Source: Diaporthe sp. PMI_573
Taxonomy: Eukaryota; Ascomycota; Sordariomycetes; Diaporthales; Diaporthaceae
Assembly: GCA_021399435.1 (NCBI GenBank)
Contig: JAJTUP010000129.1
Span: forward strand, 1 to 64,000
Direction of reading: 5' to 3'
DNA: 64,000 nucleotides
The notes below the pieces were generated by a model. The model made no database searches. It saw nothing but the letters and a program-made list of their open reading frames with translations, and had not been told where the DNA came from. Positions 9,899 to 20,887 of this stretch are shown in pieces. Within the stretch, counting starts at the first letter, position 1. Each line of letters opens with the position of its first letter. The translations under genes were made by a program, and so were the position numbers.

Positions 9899-10626
9899 TG
9901 GGCTTTATGTATTATATATTCGGCATTGTACTAAGTTCCTAAACTTAGATAATGGAAAGGATGGCTACGCCGCTTTCCAAAGACCGAGGAATGGTGAGCA
10001 AAAGGCCGGGTGTTAGTTTAACCCAGCAGAAAAGATCAAACTCTCAAACAAACAGAACCTTGGACGCAACTACCTTTGATACATCCTGACGACGTCGAGG
10101 AGTGATCTCGCCGCCGCAATAATGTAAACAATGTTGGTCACGGTGACTGCACCGCTCATGCGTCTTGAAATGATCTTCCGGTCTCTTATTGAGGATTCAC
10201 TTGATTCAGGAACCAACTTTAATATCAACACCGAACTTGCCTCGAACGATCCGCCCGTCGTCATCGTTACGACCTCCAGGCAGTGCCACCAGAGGCCGCC
10301 CATTCCCTACTTACTGTGATTATTATACGTCAGGCGAAGGACTCCCCTGCTGCCTGGGTCTGTCTGAACTATTGCTACATGGAAGGTATCTTGCTGTACC
10401 CAGGACAGAAGTATATAAACTGGAGCTCTTGCTGCCAAACATTGCCCCTTTTTCTTCAAGTCCGTCCCACATCCACAAGCAAGTACGACATCTCCTGTCA
10501 CCAATAAAGACCAATAAAGAAAGCTTCTTTCTAAGTCTGCTTTGCCCAACTGCATCTGTATCAACAGTCCCTCTCGACCTTTGACTTCCTTTCCACTTGT
10601 CCTCGTCAATCGATATAACTATCGCA
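9899..10626. other. intergenic; upstream region of the J-domain gene
   Basis: A TATA-like TATATAAA lies at 10412-10419, about 210 bases before the ATG, followed by pyrimidine-rich sequence, which fits a fungal core promoter and 5' leader. Confidence 0.45.
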
Positions 10627-11274
10627 ATGCCTGCCCCTGCTCCTTTTGTCAACCACTACGCTACGCTCAGCCTTTTTAGCCTAACTGACGACTTGAGCCG
10701 AATCAAGCGAGCGTGGCAGAGAGCCTGCCTTGCTCACCATCCAGACCACGGCGGCAGTGACGAGAGGCAAGCAAAAGTCAACACAGCGTGGGAGATCCTC
10801 AGCGACACAAGCAAGCGCGAGCGGTTCAACGAAGAATACCGTCGCCATTTCTCCATCCATTCAACCCCATTTGGACAGCGCGAGTCGCGTCCTTACGCCC
10901 AGTCAAGGGGTGATAGCCCACACGCCCCAATCAATATAAATCTGTCTAACGGCATTCCAGATTTTACCCAATGCTATAGTTCAGCCAAGAATCCGGGCCC
11001 TAACGCTCCTTCCGGCAGAAGCACGCATCTGCGTCCTTCAACCTACGGCAATCCTTTCGGTGCTCCTAAGTTTGAGGCACCCATCCCTAACGAGGAGAGA
11101 CTGAAGGAGAAGTTTTTCGCTGCGTGGAGCAAGGTCCTCAAGGAGGAGGGCATGTCGCTGACCGAGCGCGCCGCCGTTCGGACAGCCTTGAAAGGGGGCG
11201 ACTCAGGCCCCGGTCAGATAATCAACCGCACGATCAGCACGCTGAAGGACTGCCGTCGCAAGGATAAGGAGTGA
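10627..11274 (+). CDS. J-domain (DnaJ/Hsp40-like) protein
   Basis: A single-exon ORF of 215 aa from the ATG at 10627 (context ATCGCAATGCC). Residues about 8-70 form a J domain: NHYATLSLF, helix II with KRAWQRACLAHHPDHGG including the HPD tripeptide that stimulates Hsp70 ATPase, then helix III (VNTAWEILSD) and RERFNEEY. The rest is Pro/Ser-rich with a short C-terminal helical region and no Cys-rich zinc-finger domain or CTD, so it is a class III-type J protein with an unknown client. No signal peptide or membrane segment is visible, so it is probably cytosolic or nuclear. It is intact although surrounded by relics. Confidence 0.85.
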   Translation: MPAPAPFVNHYATLSLFSLTDDLSRIKRAWQRACLAHHPDHGGSDERQAKVNTAWEILSDTSKRERFNEEYRRHFSIHSTPFGQRESRPYAQSRGDSPHAPININLSNGIPDFTQCYSSAKNPGPNAPSGRSTHLRPSTYGNPFGAPKFEAPIPNEERLKEKFFAAWSKVLKEEGMSLTERAAVRTALKGGDSGPGQIINRTISTLKDCRRKDKE

Positions 11275-11284
11275 TTCATCTAGG

Positions 11285-11696
11285 GCTTCCAATAGCTGGT
11301 TTTTTTGTGATGACATCGTCAAAGCAACGTCTTTCTGGTCATACCCCTTGAGAATCTTCCTAAGTAGTAGTCGTTGTGTGGGGCTTGAGTGTTTGAGATG
11401 GGCGTAACGGGCCACCAAACCTCTCATCTCTTGAGATCTCGTAGGTATCGCAAAAATGAGCTCTGACGATTTAAAAAAGACTGGCGTGTGCTAAATTGAC
11501 CGCTGAAGCTATTCTCATCACCAGATTGTCGTGATTTCGCCTAGTTCTAGTGGTTTTCGAGGATATGGGTGCTTCCCAGTGCTCTAACCCGTGACACTGG
11601 CCAGAGACCCGCTGCCCTCCACCCAGAACGTATATTTTTCTCCGTAATTGCTTCTTCCCGTGCCCTGTGATAGCAGTAAAGAAATCGTTTCTTAAT
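11285..11696 (-). pseudogene. pogo transposase relic (C-terminal part)
   Basis: On the minus strand LRKILKGYDQKDVALTMSSQ and RGLVARYAHLKHSSPTQRLL correspond to LFRKILKSWDQKDVDLTMSSQ and RGMVARYTRQKQSSPTQRLL of the transposase at 4333-5973. Similarity runs in DNA to about 11690 (TGATAGCAGTAAAGAAATCGTTTCTT). Frames are broken and no TIR is found, so it is an old truncated relative. It starts directly after the stop of the J-domain gene. Confidence 0.85.
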
Positions 11697-12157
11697 ATAC
11701 TGATTATATGTATCTTCAAACATTATATCTATACTTTCAGGTCTAATTTATACAATTGCATCGCAACAACTCCCTGCCAACGTGTGGGTCAGTCTGGACA
11801 GGGGTCAGAGGAGCAGATAAGGCAAATTAAGGAAAAGAGGAAGAAAATTAAAACAGATATTCGCTATCCTATAATGTCCATGATGTCTCTTCGTGGATAG
11901 GTGTGGGTTTGAGGGCAGTCCAAGAGGCCACACGCCCGGCCCGGCTGTGGCCAATCAGAAGGGCCGGTCTGGCTTAGTCAGCAGAAGGGCTGGCTACTAC
12001 ACCAAGCGCCTCGGCGCCCACGATGGCGATAGCTTCCCTTCTTCCTTCCGCAGCAAGAAAACCAGACCCGTACCCAGACGTACGGTTTCTTGCCCCACGC
12101 CTATTTGCACGTGCAAAGACCCCCTGACCTACGCCGTCAGGGCCGTACCAACAATAG
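11697..12157. other. intergenic, nothing recognised
   Basis: No domain-bearing frame. It ends at the first copy of a 12-bp direct repeat that flanks the P450 fragment. Confidence 0.35.
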
Positions 12158-12171
12158 GGAAATTCTAGAAT

Positions 12172-12899
12172 ATGTTAACAAATAAGTCTGCTGCGACGTA
12201 CTTCCTAACTACCCACCCCGACGCATTGGCTCGCGCCACGGCCGAGGTGCGCGAATCTTTTGCCAGCGACGATGACATTAAACTGAGTCATGATGTGCAA
12301 ACCCCCTACGTGCAAGCCGTTGTCGAAGAGACGCTTCGCCTATTCCCCGCAGCGCCCGTCGGCAGCCCCCGTGTGATAAACAAGGATGGCGAAATCGTCG
12401 ACGGGAAATTTATTCCACCTGGTGTAAGCAATCTAGCCCCTTTTCATGTCCCCACACCTGGTTTTCCGTCCTCTTTTGATCCTCTAGGTGCCTCTGATTT
12501 GGTGAGCTGATGATATAAACAGACCCTGGCCGAGAGTCCCATTTGGGCCATCAACCGCCACCCAACCCTATTTCACCGCCGCGACGAGTTTGTCCCTGAA
12601 CGATGGCTAGGTGACGAGCGTTTCAAGAACGATCGTCTTGATGCTGTTATGGCGTTTGGACACGGCCCGCGGGTCTGTCTCGGCAAGAAGTACGTTCTCT
12701 TCTCCCTGCAGCAAGACTATAGCTGACCCATGACAGCAGTCTCGCATATGCGGAACTACGCATGCTGATGTGCAAGGTGCTCTGGAATTTCGATCTGGCC
12801 TTGGCCGAGGACTCCAAAGACTGGGTTGCCCAGTGCAAGGCCTATCTCATCTGGGAGAAGCCGCCTCTACATGCGTATGTGAAGCCTAGGAAATTCTAG
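12172..12899 (+). pseudogene. cytochrome P450, 5'-truncated
   Basis: Three exons with clean splice sites are visible: up to 12423, 12523-12689, and 12740-12899, with introns 12424-12522 (GTAAGC...CAG) and 12690-12739 (GTACGT...CAG). They encode the region after the I helix (YFLTTHPDALARA), the K helix ExxR (EETLRLFPAAP), the PERW segment (FVPERWLGD) and the heme loop FGHGPRVCLGKNLAYAELR with the Cys ligand. The C-terminal layout resembles fungal CYP65-type monooxygenases. The N-terminal half, including the membrane anchor and the I-helix oxygen-binding motif, is absent, so no enzyme results. A 12-bp direct repeat GGAAATTCTAGA lies at 12158-12169 and 12889-12900, either side of the fragment. 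Confidence 0.88.
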
Positions 12900-12918
12900 A
12901 GCTACTAATCCCCCACGA

Positions 12919-13825
12919 GTGGCCGACTGTCATCCCCAACCCTCTCTGCGCTGGCACAGGCAGCGCTTGTCAACAATCAATCTGAACGATATACGAGGCC
13001 TCACATTGTTCTACTCGACAGGCCGCATTTACGGCATCTTCCCACATGAGTCACAAGAGTCGTGTGCCTTACCTCTGTACAAGCGCTTTGCACAAAGGCG
13101 TCAACAGTACACCGTATGGATCTACTTACCGATCGGTCGTCATGATAAGATCCTCGTGTTGGGGACACGACAGGACGACGAAGACGGACTATGTATTATG
13201 GTAAGAGATAAAACTGTGTTCAAGCCATGCCTTGACTGATAACTTGACTAATCTTATGACCCAGGTGCGCACCGAGCGAGGCGGTGATATCATCATAGGT
13301 CCGCAGTGTCGCAGCGTCAAGTGTGATCGCTTTCTTGCTAAAAGCGAGCCTTCGCTTCTCATCGTCAATGAGCCTTCAGGTGATGTTCCAGTGACGCCCG
13401 CAGCGTACGATCCCAACTGGTCCTCAACAGAGGATCCACGGCGATTTGTGTTTCCGCAGTATGCACCCAAACTCTTGGGCCTGAGCACCTACTTCTCATC
13501 TGCCCCCCTTGCTCAGATCGATTGCGCCTATGTATTTGAAGACGATGAACAGGGACTTTGCCGTGGGATACTGTTTGAGTATGCAAACGGTAGTTCACGA
13601 TCGGTCGGGCAGTGCCGTCTGGGCGTTGATCGCAGAAAGGAGTATGTAGAGCCGTTGAGTATCTATTGCCGCACGAGTCCGCGGAAAGATCAGTTTGAAT
13701 TTCACGTTGAAATGGAGACGCATCAAACTCCTGGCCATTTTCGAGAAGGCTGGAACTTTTGGCTCTTCCCGAAAACGTTATATTGCTGGTTCTCCGAGCA
13801 GTGTACAATATTATCGGTGAACTGA
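12919..13825 (+). pseudogene. C-terminal half of an uncharacterised fungal protein
   Basis: Two exons, 12919-13200 and 13265-13825, join in frame across a 64-nt intron (GTAAGA...CAG). The product contains RIYGIFPHES, WIYLPIGRHDKILVLGTR, VRTERGGDIIIGP, YFSSAPLAQI, GILFEYANGSSRSVGQCRLGVD and a terminal LYCWFSEQCTILSVN. I recognise this pattern from large hypothetical proteins of Aspergillus-type fungi, some with N-terminal F-box-like regions, but no function is known. There is no ATG in the first exon and the P450 remnant ends only 20 bases upstream, so the 5' half is missing. The retained reading frame is otherwise uninterrupted. Confidence 0.6.
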
Positions 13826-14774
13826 ACCACCGCTCGGTCCTTTCACTGTATTTCATAACCATTATGGCCTCAATGCAATCGTGTGTTTCTGGACTACTCA
13901 AACTCGTAGCATGGTTGTCGACTATGAGTTCAAAATGAAGGCCCATCACACGTTTAATGTTGCTAACCACAGAGTCCCCTGCTCCTCCTTGTATGAGCAA
14001 TTGTATCACTTCTCCATTACATATGTTCTCTTCTTCGTGCGATAACCCAAGGGGGAAATTTTGAAGATTTAATAAAAACACTTTTTCTTTCCCTGAATTT
14101 TGTTGTTTATATTTAGAATCTAAACACGCTCTGTTCAAGCTAAAGTCCCACGTGCAGCGCCTAAGTCGATGACCGTGGCTAATACCTCAGCCACAGAAGA
14201 GTGGCGCTGCTTCTCCAGCGCAGCCCGTCACGGTGGGGGTCAGGGCGGTAGACATAAGATCAACCGTTATGCCCCTTACAGTCACGGCCAGAGGATATCG
14301 GCGTGTGCTGGGAACCCACTGGTGCAGAACCATATCGCCTTATTGAGTCTTAAAATGAAGAATCTTATTTGGAGATTTAAACGACGATAAAACTAATTCG
14401 TACGTACAATACTATATATAGAATCTCTGTTTCCTTAATCTTGTAATCATTTTGCGTTTTGTGTTAACTAATTGCTGCACTCATTTTGTGATGGAGTTAG
14501 TTGCATTATTTAAGCCCGCGGTCTCCCTCTCAACTGCCTCAGTTCACGAGATGTGTGTTCTTTTTTACTGAAGTTATCACAACTCCTCGTAGAATCATAA
14601 TAATCACATCTACTAAGCCCAGCAACATATAACCTTACCAAGCCTATACTACTTAGCAGAATCACCGCTGATCCTGGTTCCAAAAAGCCTTACAATGCCG
14701 AGCACTCACTCGGCAGTCGGACCAAACCCTGTTAATGAGTTTGGTCAAGAGTCCTCTCAGAATCAAGAGGTGTT
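13826..14774. other. intergenic, nothing recognised
   Basis: No supported gene on either strand. A minus-strand frame over 13365-14138 is antisense to the preceding exon. Confidence 0.35.
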
Positions 14775-15250
14775 TTGCCGGCTGATACCTTACAGAATAC
14801 TTCAAGCGTCTTTGAACAGCGACCAGATGCTGACCTGTTAGACCTATCTTCGTCAGGAAATGAGAAGAACTTCGATAAATTAATCAAGAAATTCACCACC
14901 ATATATGATGATGATGGTCAAAAATTCTTGATTGCTGAGCAAGAGTCCTTCTCGAAGACTACACCCCGGGCTACTGATGGTAAAAACGGCATTAGGAATC
15001 GCATTGACCAGGGTGATAACGCAGCTACCACTCAAAAGACGAAGCTCAGAAAGACAGAAACACGACGAAGAACAATGAGGTAATCCTCGGCTACCACGAC
15101 CTCTCTACCGAGGGAGGAGTTTTTGTTGAGAAGTGCGGCGCAGGGGATGGAAGTCGTAATAAGAAGCCGCCAAAGCGGCACAAGAGAGTAATACACTGTA
15201 GCATATGCGGTAAAGAAGACCACAATAAAAGAGGACACCGGGATAATTAG
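14775..15250 (+). pseudogene. transposase C-terminal relic with CCHC zinc knuckle
   Basis: A frame at 15076-15250 reads EVILGYHDL ... KKPPKRHKRVIHCSICGKEDHNKRGH, a basic stretch followed by a C-x2-C-x4-H-x4-H zinc-knuckle variant, as found at the C-termini of Mutator-like and pogo-like fungal transposases. Upstream frame 14775-15083 is acidic and Lys-rich, in a different frame. No catalytic region is present. I favour a MULE-type relic but cannot exclude a pogo origin. Confidence 0.4.
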
Positions 15251-15572
15251 ACGTGTAGGCGTAAAGTCAAAGAACTGTACCATGCGTGCTTGGGATAGCT
15301 GTTCAAGAAAGACAGTGCAGGGTATTATACTGTATTTTAAATTCTAGTCTAAAGGACAAATTAGGATTCCATAATTATCGCTCTTACTATACAGATTCTG
15401 CGGATTGTGATTAAATTGAAGGTACTTCCCGAACTGTGTTGTGGTGATGCCTGTTGAGCAGGGCGTTTGCTAGGTTGGATGGAAGATTACAGTATCATCA
15501 GAAAAGTTTGTATGGAGAGGTAGTCCATGATCAGCCAAGACAGCGAGATTCTCTCCTAGATGCATATCGCGC

Positions 15573-16046
15573 TCAGCCAGGCGTCAAAGTTTTATGATAC
15601 ATTTCCTGTTGCTCTGGCGTGATGAAGAGATTTTTCGTATCATCATTCCTCTCCCGCTGCGCTCCCCGCCCATGGCACACGACAGGCTGAGGTGCAGGCA
15701 AATCAATTATAGCGCGCTGCTTGGTACTCGACTGCGACTTCCTAACGAGTAAATTGTCCGCGTCCGATATCCCCATCCCACCAGCTTCCTTGACAGCAGA
15801 GTCGGTGCTGATAAACGAGGGACGAAAGAACAGGTTTGAACTTCTGGACTTAACCCTTAAGTCAACCAGGATGAGAGAGGCTAATGTGTTTGCAGGCTGC
15901 CTCTCCAACGCGGGGATATCCATTGATGGCGTTGGTTGATATCCTGGAGAAGGTGATGACTGGGCTGAGTTGACTGAACCATTCTTGTTTTCCGAGCAAG
16001 CGTTGAGTTTTACATCGTTTCGTCGTTCTGCCTTGATCTGAGCCAA
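15573..16046 (-). other. unassigned 157-codon open frame
   Basis: The frame has no ATG at its start. It contains Ser/Pro-rich sequence and ends TPEQQEMYHKTLTPG; a further segment that reads like protein continues in other frames below 15573. It may be the remnant of a regulatory-type host gene; I cannot name a family. Confidence 0.25.
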
Positions 16047-16539
16047 CCGGCGGGCGAGCGCCAGCTGACGGACAGTGCATATGCATGCCGCGAACGCGTT
16101 TATCTGTGATGTTTATTGTTACAATCGTGTGACTTCCTTCGCTTCTGCAATACCACTATGGCGCGAAGTGCCCTGACACTCCACCTTATTCCTTCAAGAA
16201 CCCACAATCTAATATGGAAACATCATCTTTATACATTTCATCAAACCGGAAGGAAGGTCCCTCAGCCGCTCAGAAAGGCTGTTCACTGGCAGGTCGGAAG
16301 TCCGAACTTCCGGTCAGAAGTTGGTGTCACCTATCTTTCCCAAAAAGCAAGTTCTTCAACACAACGGCCCCGGAGGCCCTTCACCCTAGGTATAAGAAAC
16401 CGACATATTTTCCACTCATTAGATAGAGAACCGAGAGCTTCTATGACAACCAATTCATCCCTGAATGTGACGGCTTTTTATCGCCCCAGACATCACAAAT
16501 ACCGGAAGGTTTTATAGTTTTCATCTCATACCCATCATT

Positions 16540-17264
16540 ATGGCATCAGAAAGCGATATTTTATCGTCGACCGGCGACTCTAATTCTCAGGCATCTGATC
16601 AATTGCCTTCAAACTTCTTTTCTATTATGGATCGGCAGTATCCAGATAAGAATAAACCGCTTACCGCCGGCCGCAAACGAAAGACCAAAGGCACTGTGCT
16701 TTATGTGTGCCGATTATGCCCTAAATGGAGTCATGGGCATCGCAACAGCTGTACGGCATATCAAAAACCGCCATGCTGCACAGCTTCGACCGCCGCCGCC
16801 TTCGCCGATATCGTCGAATCAACGCTCATTAACCGCCATGTTTGCATCTATCCCTACACCTGATAATCTTCGGCAGGCTTTCAATCGGCAGGCATATAAT
16901 GAAGCTGTTATAGGACTGCTCACACGGCGGAGAGCTCCTTTTTCAGCTGTTGAATGGAACGAGTTGAAGGATCTCGCTTTGGCATGCAGTCCGACCATCG
17001 GTGATCAATTAATCACCTCCAGACGTCAGGCCATGCGTCACATTGCGGAAAATCACGTATTCTATAGAGATCAGATCAAAGGCAAACTAGCAATCGCGTC
17101 TTGGCCTATTCATATCTCCACCGATCTCTGGACATCGCCACATCGCCATGCTCTACTGGCTGTTTGTGCTCAATGGGTTGATCAGTGCCGGCTTAGTTAT
17201 GTGCGTCACTTTCAGTCTCATCCTGTGCCTGTCTTGTTACTTGCGATATTATTTAATTATATAA
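16540..17264 (+). pseudogene. hAT transposase N-terminal half, frameshifted
   Basis: ATG at 16540. The first frame carries the start of a BED finger (VLYVCRLCPKWSHG). From about 16735 the finger continues one frame over as AVRHIKNRHA, so a 1-nt shift splits the zinc site. The second frame runs on with RQAFNRQAYNEAVIGLLTRR, LACSPTIGDQLITSR and STDLWTSPHRHALLAVCAQWVDQ, typical of the region up to the first catalytic Asp of hAT transposases. Coding similarity fades just before the solo LTR at 17265; the C-terminal half is not found on the other side. Confidence 0.8.
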
Positions 17265-17562
17265 TGTTGGAAGGCAGCACTTCGGGCCCGTCGGAGGCCC
17301 GGTGAGGGGCACCGTAGTATCGGCGAAAGGCACCGCAGCACCGCTCAGGCCCATACGGCGCCCAAGTCAGGGCTGAGCCTCGCTCAGGCCAGCGTGCATC
17401 GAGATCCATGAGGGATGGGCAGGTCAGGTTTATAAGATGGGTGGCTAGACGCACTGGAATCACAATGTAGTTAGGTATCAATCGTAACATAGCACGGAAT
17501 GTTCAGATCCTGATCTGCCCTCAAGCAATCTTTGCACAGCATCTTCCCCTGACCTCTTGACA
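17265..17562. mobile_element. solo LTR (family B) with 5-bp duplication
   Basis: A 298-bp segment begins TGTTGGAAGG and ends CCTCTTGACA, flanked by TATAA at 17260-17264 and 17563-17567. TG...CA ends plus an exact 5-bp duplication are the hallmarks of a solo LTR. A second, interrupted copy starts at 9529. Confidence 0.88.
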
Positions 17563-17685
17563 TATAATAGTCAATTATGTATAAGATCAGCTGCCATCAT
17601 CACCGCCTTGAGCCCCTTCGCTACCAACATGTTGACTCTATTCACACAATCTTCATACCCAAGAGGCACTCCTACATACACGACC

Positions 17686-17990
17686 ATGCCACCGAATTCG
17701 GATATGATCAAGATTGCTTCCTGGGCGACGGTCTTTGCTTGGTCCATCGTGGTAATATGGTTGGCATACAAGCACTATCGCCGAACGCGCTCCTCTAGAA
17801 TTCAACAAGAGCGGCCCATGCCTCACGCTGTCGAGCTCCCCACAGACAAACAGGTCAGTGCAAACCGTTTCAGCACTAATTGTTCTATTTTCCTGCGTCT
17901 AATGCAGCTTCGATCACAGGTCCTTCAACTCGGAAAGGTTCCGATCAACTCCATCAACTCCACGAATTGCGTATATGGAGTGGAGGTGTA
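17686..17990 (+). pseudogene. start of a single-membrane-span protein, truncated
   Basis: From the ATG at 17686 the protein has one hydrophobic helix (IASWATVFAWSIVVIWLAY) followed by a basic stretch (KHYRRTRSSR), as in an N-terminal signal anchor. A likely intron (GTCAGT at 17853 to CAG at 17908) leads to a short second exon that runs into ATCAACTCC-type repeats at about 17942. Only the anchor remains, so the identity of the gene is unknown. Confidence 0.35.
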
Positions 17991-19004
17991 GGTCCACCAA
18001 TCCGAGCGCGTGGAGTGTAGTAGGTTGATCAATATAAGGGTCAAATGGAGTGTATGTACACCGTGGACATAGCGACGCTATTCTAGAATAGGAAAAGGAT
18101 GAAGGCTGAAATTGTATGGTCTTAGTATCACGACTTCGTTTTCTGGAGGTTGATACAACTCCACCAAATACAACTGCAGCCCTTATTCAGCCACGCAACC
18201 ACGCACTGCTTTTATCGTGAACCTCACCGTCGCCCTTCTCGTCGCCGTCGCCCCAGGGGTGGTCATCAATTCAACTCAATCGCCCCTCCGGTGGACAAAA
18301 GATCACTATGTGCACCGTGCGAGCGTGCGCGTGCCATAAAACAGACCGTGCCACCCCTGTTTCAAACTTCTGCATGCATAGAACATCCTCAATAATACCA
18401 AAGACACCTTGAAGAACATCCGCAAACATGGGGACAATGCTATGGCTTCGTGGCCAAGTCAGCTCACAGACGATCATGCTGACTTCCAACGAGACATGGA
18501 TGGTATATCTGCAGAGGTTAACGGCTATATCGGCACAGTGAACAAGCAACTTGAGACGGTGTCTAGCTGAAGTCGATGGTAAGTGTCTAGAGGCCCTAGT
18601 GGTGTCTCACTCATGGGTACTTGTATTGAAAGTAGTCTAACTCGTTGTCGTGCAGTACGAACACGTTCTCAAATCTCGAGACCAGGAGCGCCATATAAGA
18701 GATATGGAAGCAATGGAGCGTTTGGACAAGGTGGATGATGTTGAAGAACGGCTCACTGTCTGTTGTGTCCTATGAACCCGGCAAGGCGGACGCGTCCCGC
18801 GCGCCGACAAAGAAAAGAGAATGTGGGACCCCTCTCTGCCACATGGCTACTTCCCCGCAAGAAATCCGTGTCACTGTCTATGGTGACTTCGGTTATTACC
18901 TGATGATGCCCGCCAGGCACACCAATTTTAGCACGACTCCCCCATACGTGTGTCTCTCGGGCGTCCGGATCAGCACGCCAGAGCGTTTGGCCGCGCCCTC
19001 CTCT
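17991..19004. other. repeat-derived and relic sequence
   Basis: 17942-18170 has AACTCCA/TGGAGT motifs in both orientations, like a hAT-derived non-autonomous element. At 18390-18770 a plus-strand frame (TLKNIRKHGDNAM, ISAEVNGYIGTVNKQLETV), a possible intron from 18582 to 18655, and then EHVLKSRDQERHIRDMEAMERL resemble a helical host protein. It contains stops and I do not recognise it. Confidence 0.35.
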
Positions 19005-20887
19005 TTACCTCCTTCGTTTCTTCGTCTTCCTGAAGCGATCGGCGGCCGGAGGGATGGTGGCGATCAGAGCCATACGGCAGAACACAACATCAGGCGGCTC
19101 GGCTTTGTCTCCGTAAATCTGATGGTAGGATCAATCAGTCATCACATCCTTCCCTTCTCACAAAAAGCGACCTCGTTGCTGAGGGGAAAGGGAGGAAGCG
19201 GGGTGCAGGGCGGACTCACGTAATGCATCCAGGCCAAGCGTCGCCAACATGGCTCGTTGACCCATTCGACGTCGTGTAGTTTATCACCCAGTCGTTCCGC
19301 AAGCTCCTCCGCATTGTCATGAGCAGCCCGTGATATCATTACCGTGCCATTCTCGCCACCGGTTATCTCAAGCGGGAAATGGTCGCCTTCGTACCACTTG
19401 AACGTGGATGTTTTGGGGGGCGCCGGGACAACCGGCGTCAGACGGACGTCGAGGTTGAGATGACGAAGGGCGGCGAAGGTTGACAAGTCGATACCCTTGA
19501 GAGCGTTAATTTTGTCGCTGGGGAGGGTTTCACTTTCTGGTGGGTTTTCGTCTTCGTGGTGACCGGCTTCGTAATTTATCCGGCTTCCCCTTTTAATTTC
19601 CGGGACCTTCGAAATCGTAGTCGGGTATGCGTGAACGCAGTAGATGCCCAGTTTTCCGCCTGCACGCCAATCAACTTAGCAAAACTCGTCGTCCAGTGAG
19701 CCGGCGTGCACCATGGTGGCGCGCCTCCCTCTTTGGCAGTTGGACTGCTGCTAGGAATGGGATTGGGGTTTTTGACTTACCCTTCGGCATCCACTGCGAC
19801 CCGGCGAGCAGATTTTGCAGGATATCGTACGACGTAAGGCTTGAAATGTTCACCGGCGCCGTCCCGCAGCACAGTCCGGAGAGAGAGTCTTCTTCACTGC
19901 AGGCTCGTGGCTCGTAGTACAGCTTGTACTCCAGCATCACGACTTCTCCCGAGACTATTGCCTCGTAGCCGCTGGAGAAAGCGGCCCAATACAAGGCCTC
20001 GGTTTCTTGCGTCGTTTCCCAGTCATACGTCTTGTAGCCCTCGGGGTGGCTCACAGTCAGCTTTCCGCCTTCATACGGGCTCGGCAGGCATAGAACCAGT
20101 GACCCAAACGGCGCCTTCCCAGAGGAGGGTTCGGAATCGCTCTTGAGGGAGCCCGGGGCTCCTTTGTACACCTGCCGTACGCAGCACGTTAGCGCCAATT
20201 TAAAAAACCTGCATGACGGCCGGTGGAAAGGTTCAGGCCGCACGCTCCTCCTCTCGTCCCCCTACTCACGATGATCTTGGCAATCTTGGCCACGACAGAG
20301 CCTCCGTCGTTGACGCCCCCGCGCCCGATGTCTGCAATATTAGGCAGCAAAAGCTGCTCAATCCGAGGCATGATGCCCAACTTGTACGGACACAGATTGG
20401 TGGAGAACCTGGAATCATCCATGGCCGAGGCCTTGCTCACGCTTGCGTCGTCCACGTCTTGTCCTTGCGACCCAGATGCGGCAGACTCACAGTCGCGCAC
20501 AAGGTCCTCGAACGTCTCCGTGTGATCCTTGATCGGGAACTTCAGCTTAGCCGCTGAACCGTCGGTGCGGTCCCAGCGGATCACGATAGGACGTGGGTCT
20601 ACCACTGCCATCATTGCCGGCGCTGGAGTCGACTTCCTTTTCTCCTTGCTCTTTTTCTTCCCTATGTTAGCGTTGTTGACTGGACCACCGGCCTGGCTTG
20701 GAGGGTCTTCTCCCCCCTTCAGGAGCCGAGCGACATCCTCCAAGGCGATGGAGCCACCAAAAGTCGCGGTCGAGTTTTGTGGCGACGAAAAGTGATCGAT
20801 CAGGGCTTTGTGGTAGTCTTGGGAGCTGAGATCATTTGGAATCTCGGCCGGAGTCACCGGTGGGGCCTTTCTTTTTCTAGGAGGCAT
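19005..20887 (-). CDS. 2OG-Fe(II) oxygenase-like (P4H-type) fungal protein
   Basis: Four exons join in frame: 20887-20270, 20171-19781, 19659-19220 and 19118-19005, all with GT-AG borders (GTGAGT, GTAAGT, GTGAGT donors), giving about 520 aa from the ATG at 20887. The order PRIEQLLLPNIADIGRGG, VYKGAPGSLKS, FGSLVLCLPSPYEGGKLTVSH, ALYWAAFSSGYEAIV and GGKLGIYCVHAYP follows large fungal proteins annotated as 2-oxoglutarate oxygenase/prolyl-4-hydroxylase-like. In that family the segment after VYK normally holds the iron-binding HxD (FKxHVDTP) and the WAAF segment the distal His (CEHEV). Here both places lack His (LKSDSEP, YEAIVSG). I therefore infer a catalytically dead or divergent member. The N-terminus has a KRK-rich nuclear-signal-like start and a Lys-rich tract. 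Confidence 0.72.

Noticed and set aside
1..13000. Terpene synthase plus P450 as a secondary-metabolite cluster
   Set aside because: They are 12 kb apart, both truncated, and separated by unrelated elements.
12919..13825. Treating this as a complete gene
   Set aside because: No ATG in the first exon, a stop-bound 5' side and similarity only to the C-terminal half of longer proteins.
18735..19223. 162-codon plus-strand frame
   Set aside because: Overlaps the last exons and intron of the oxygenase-like gene on the other strand and has no domain.
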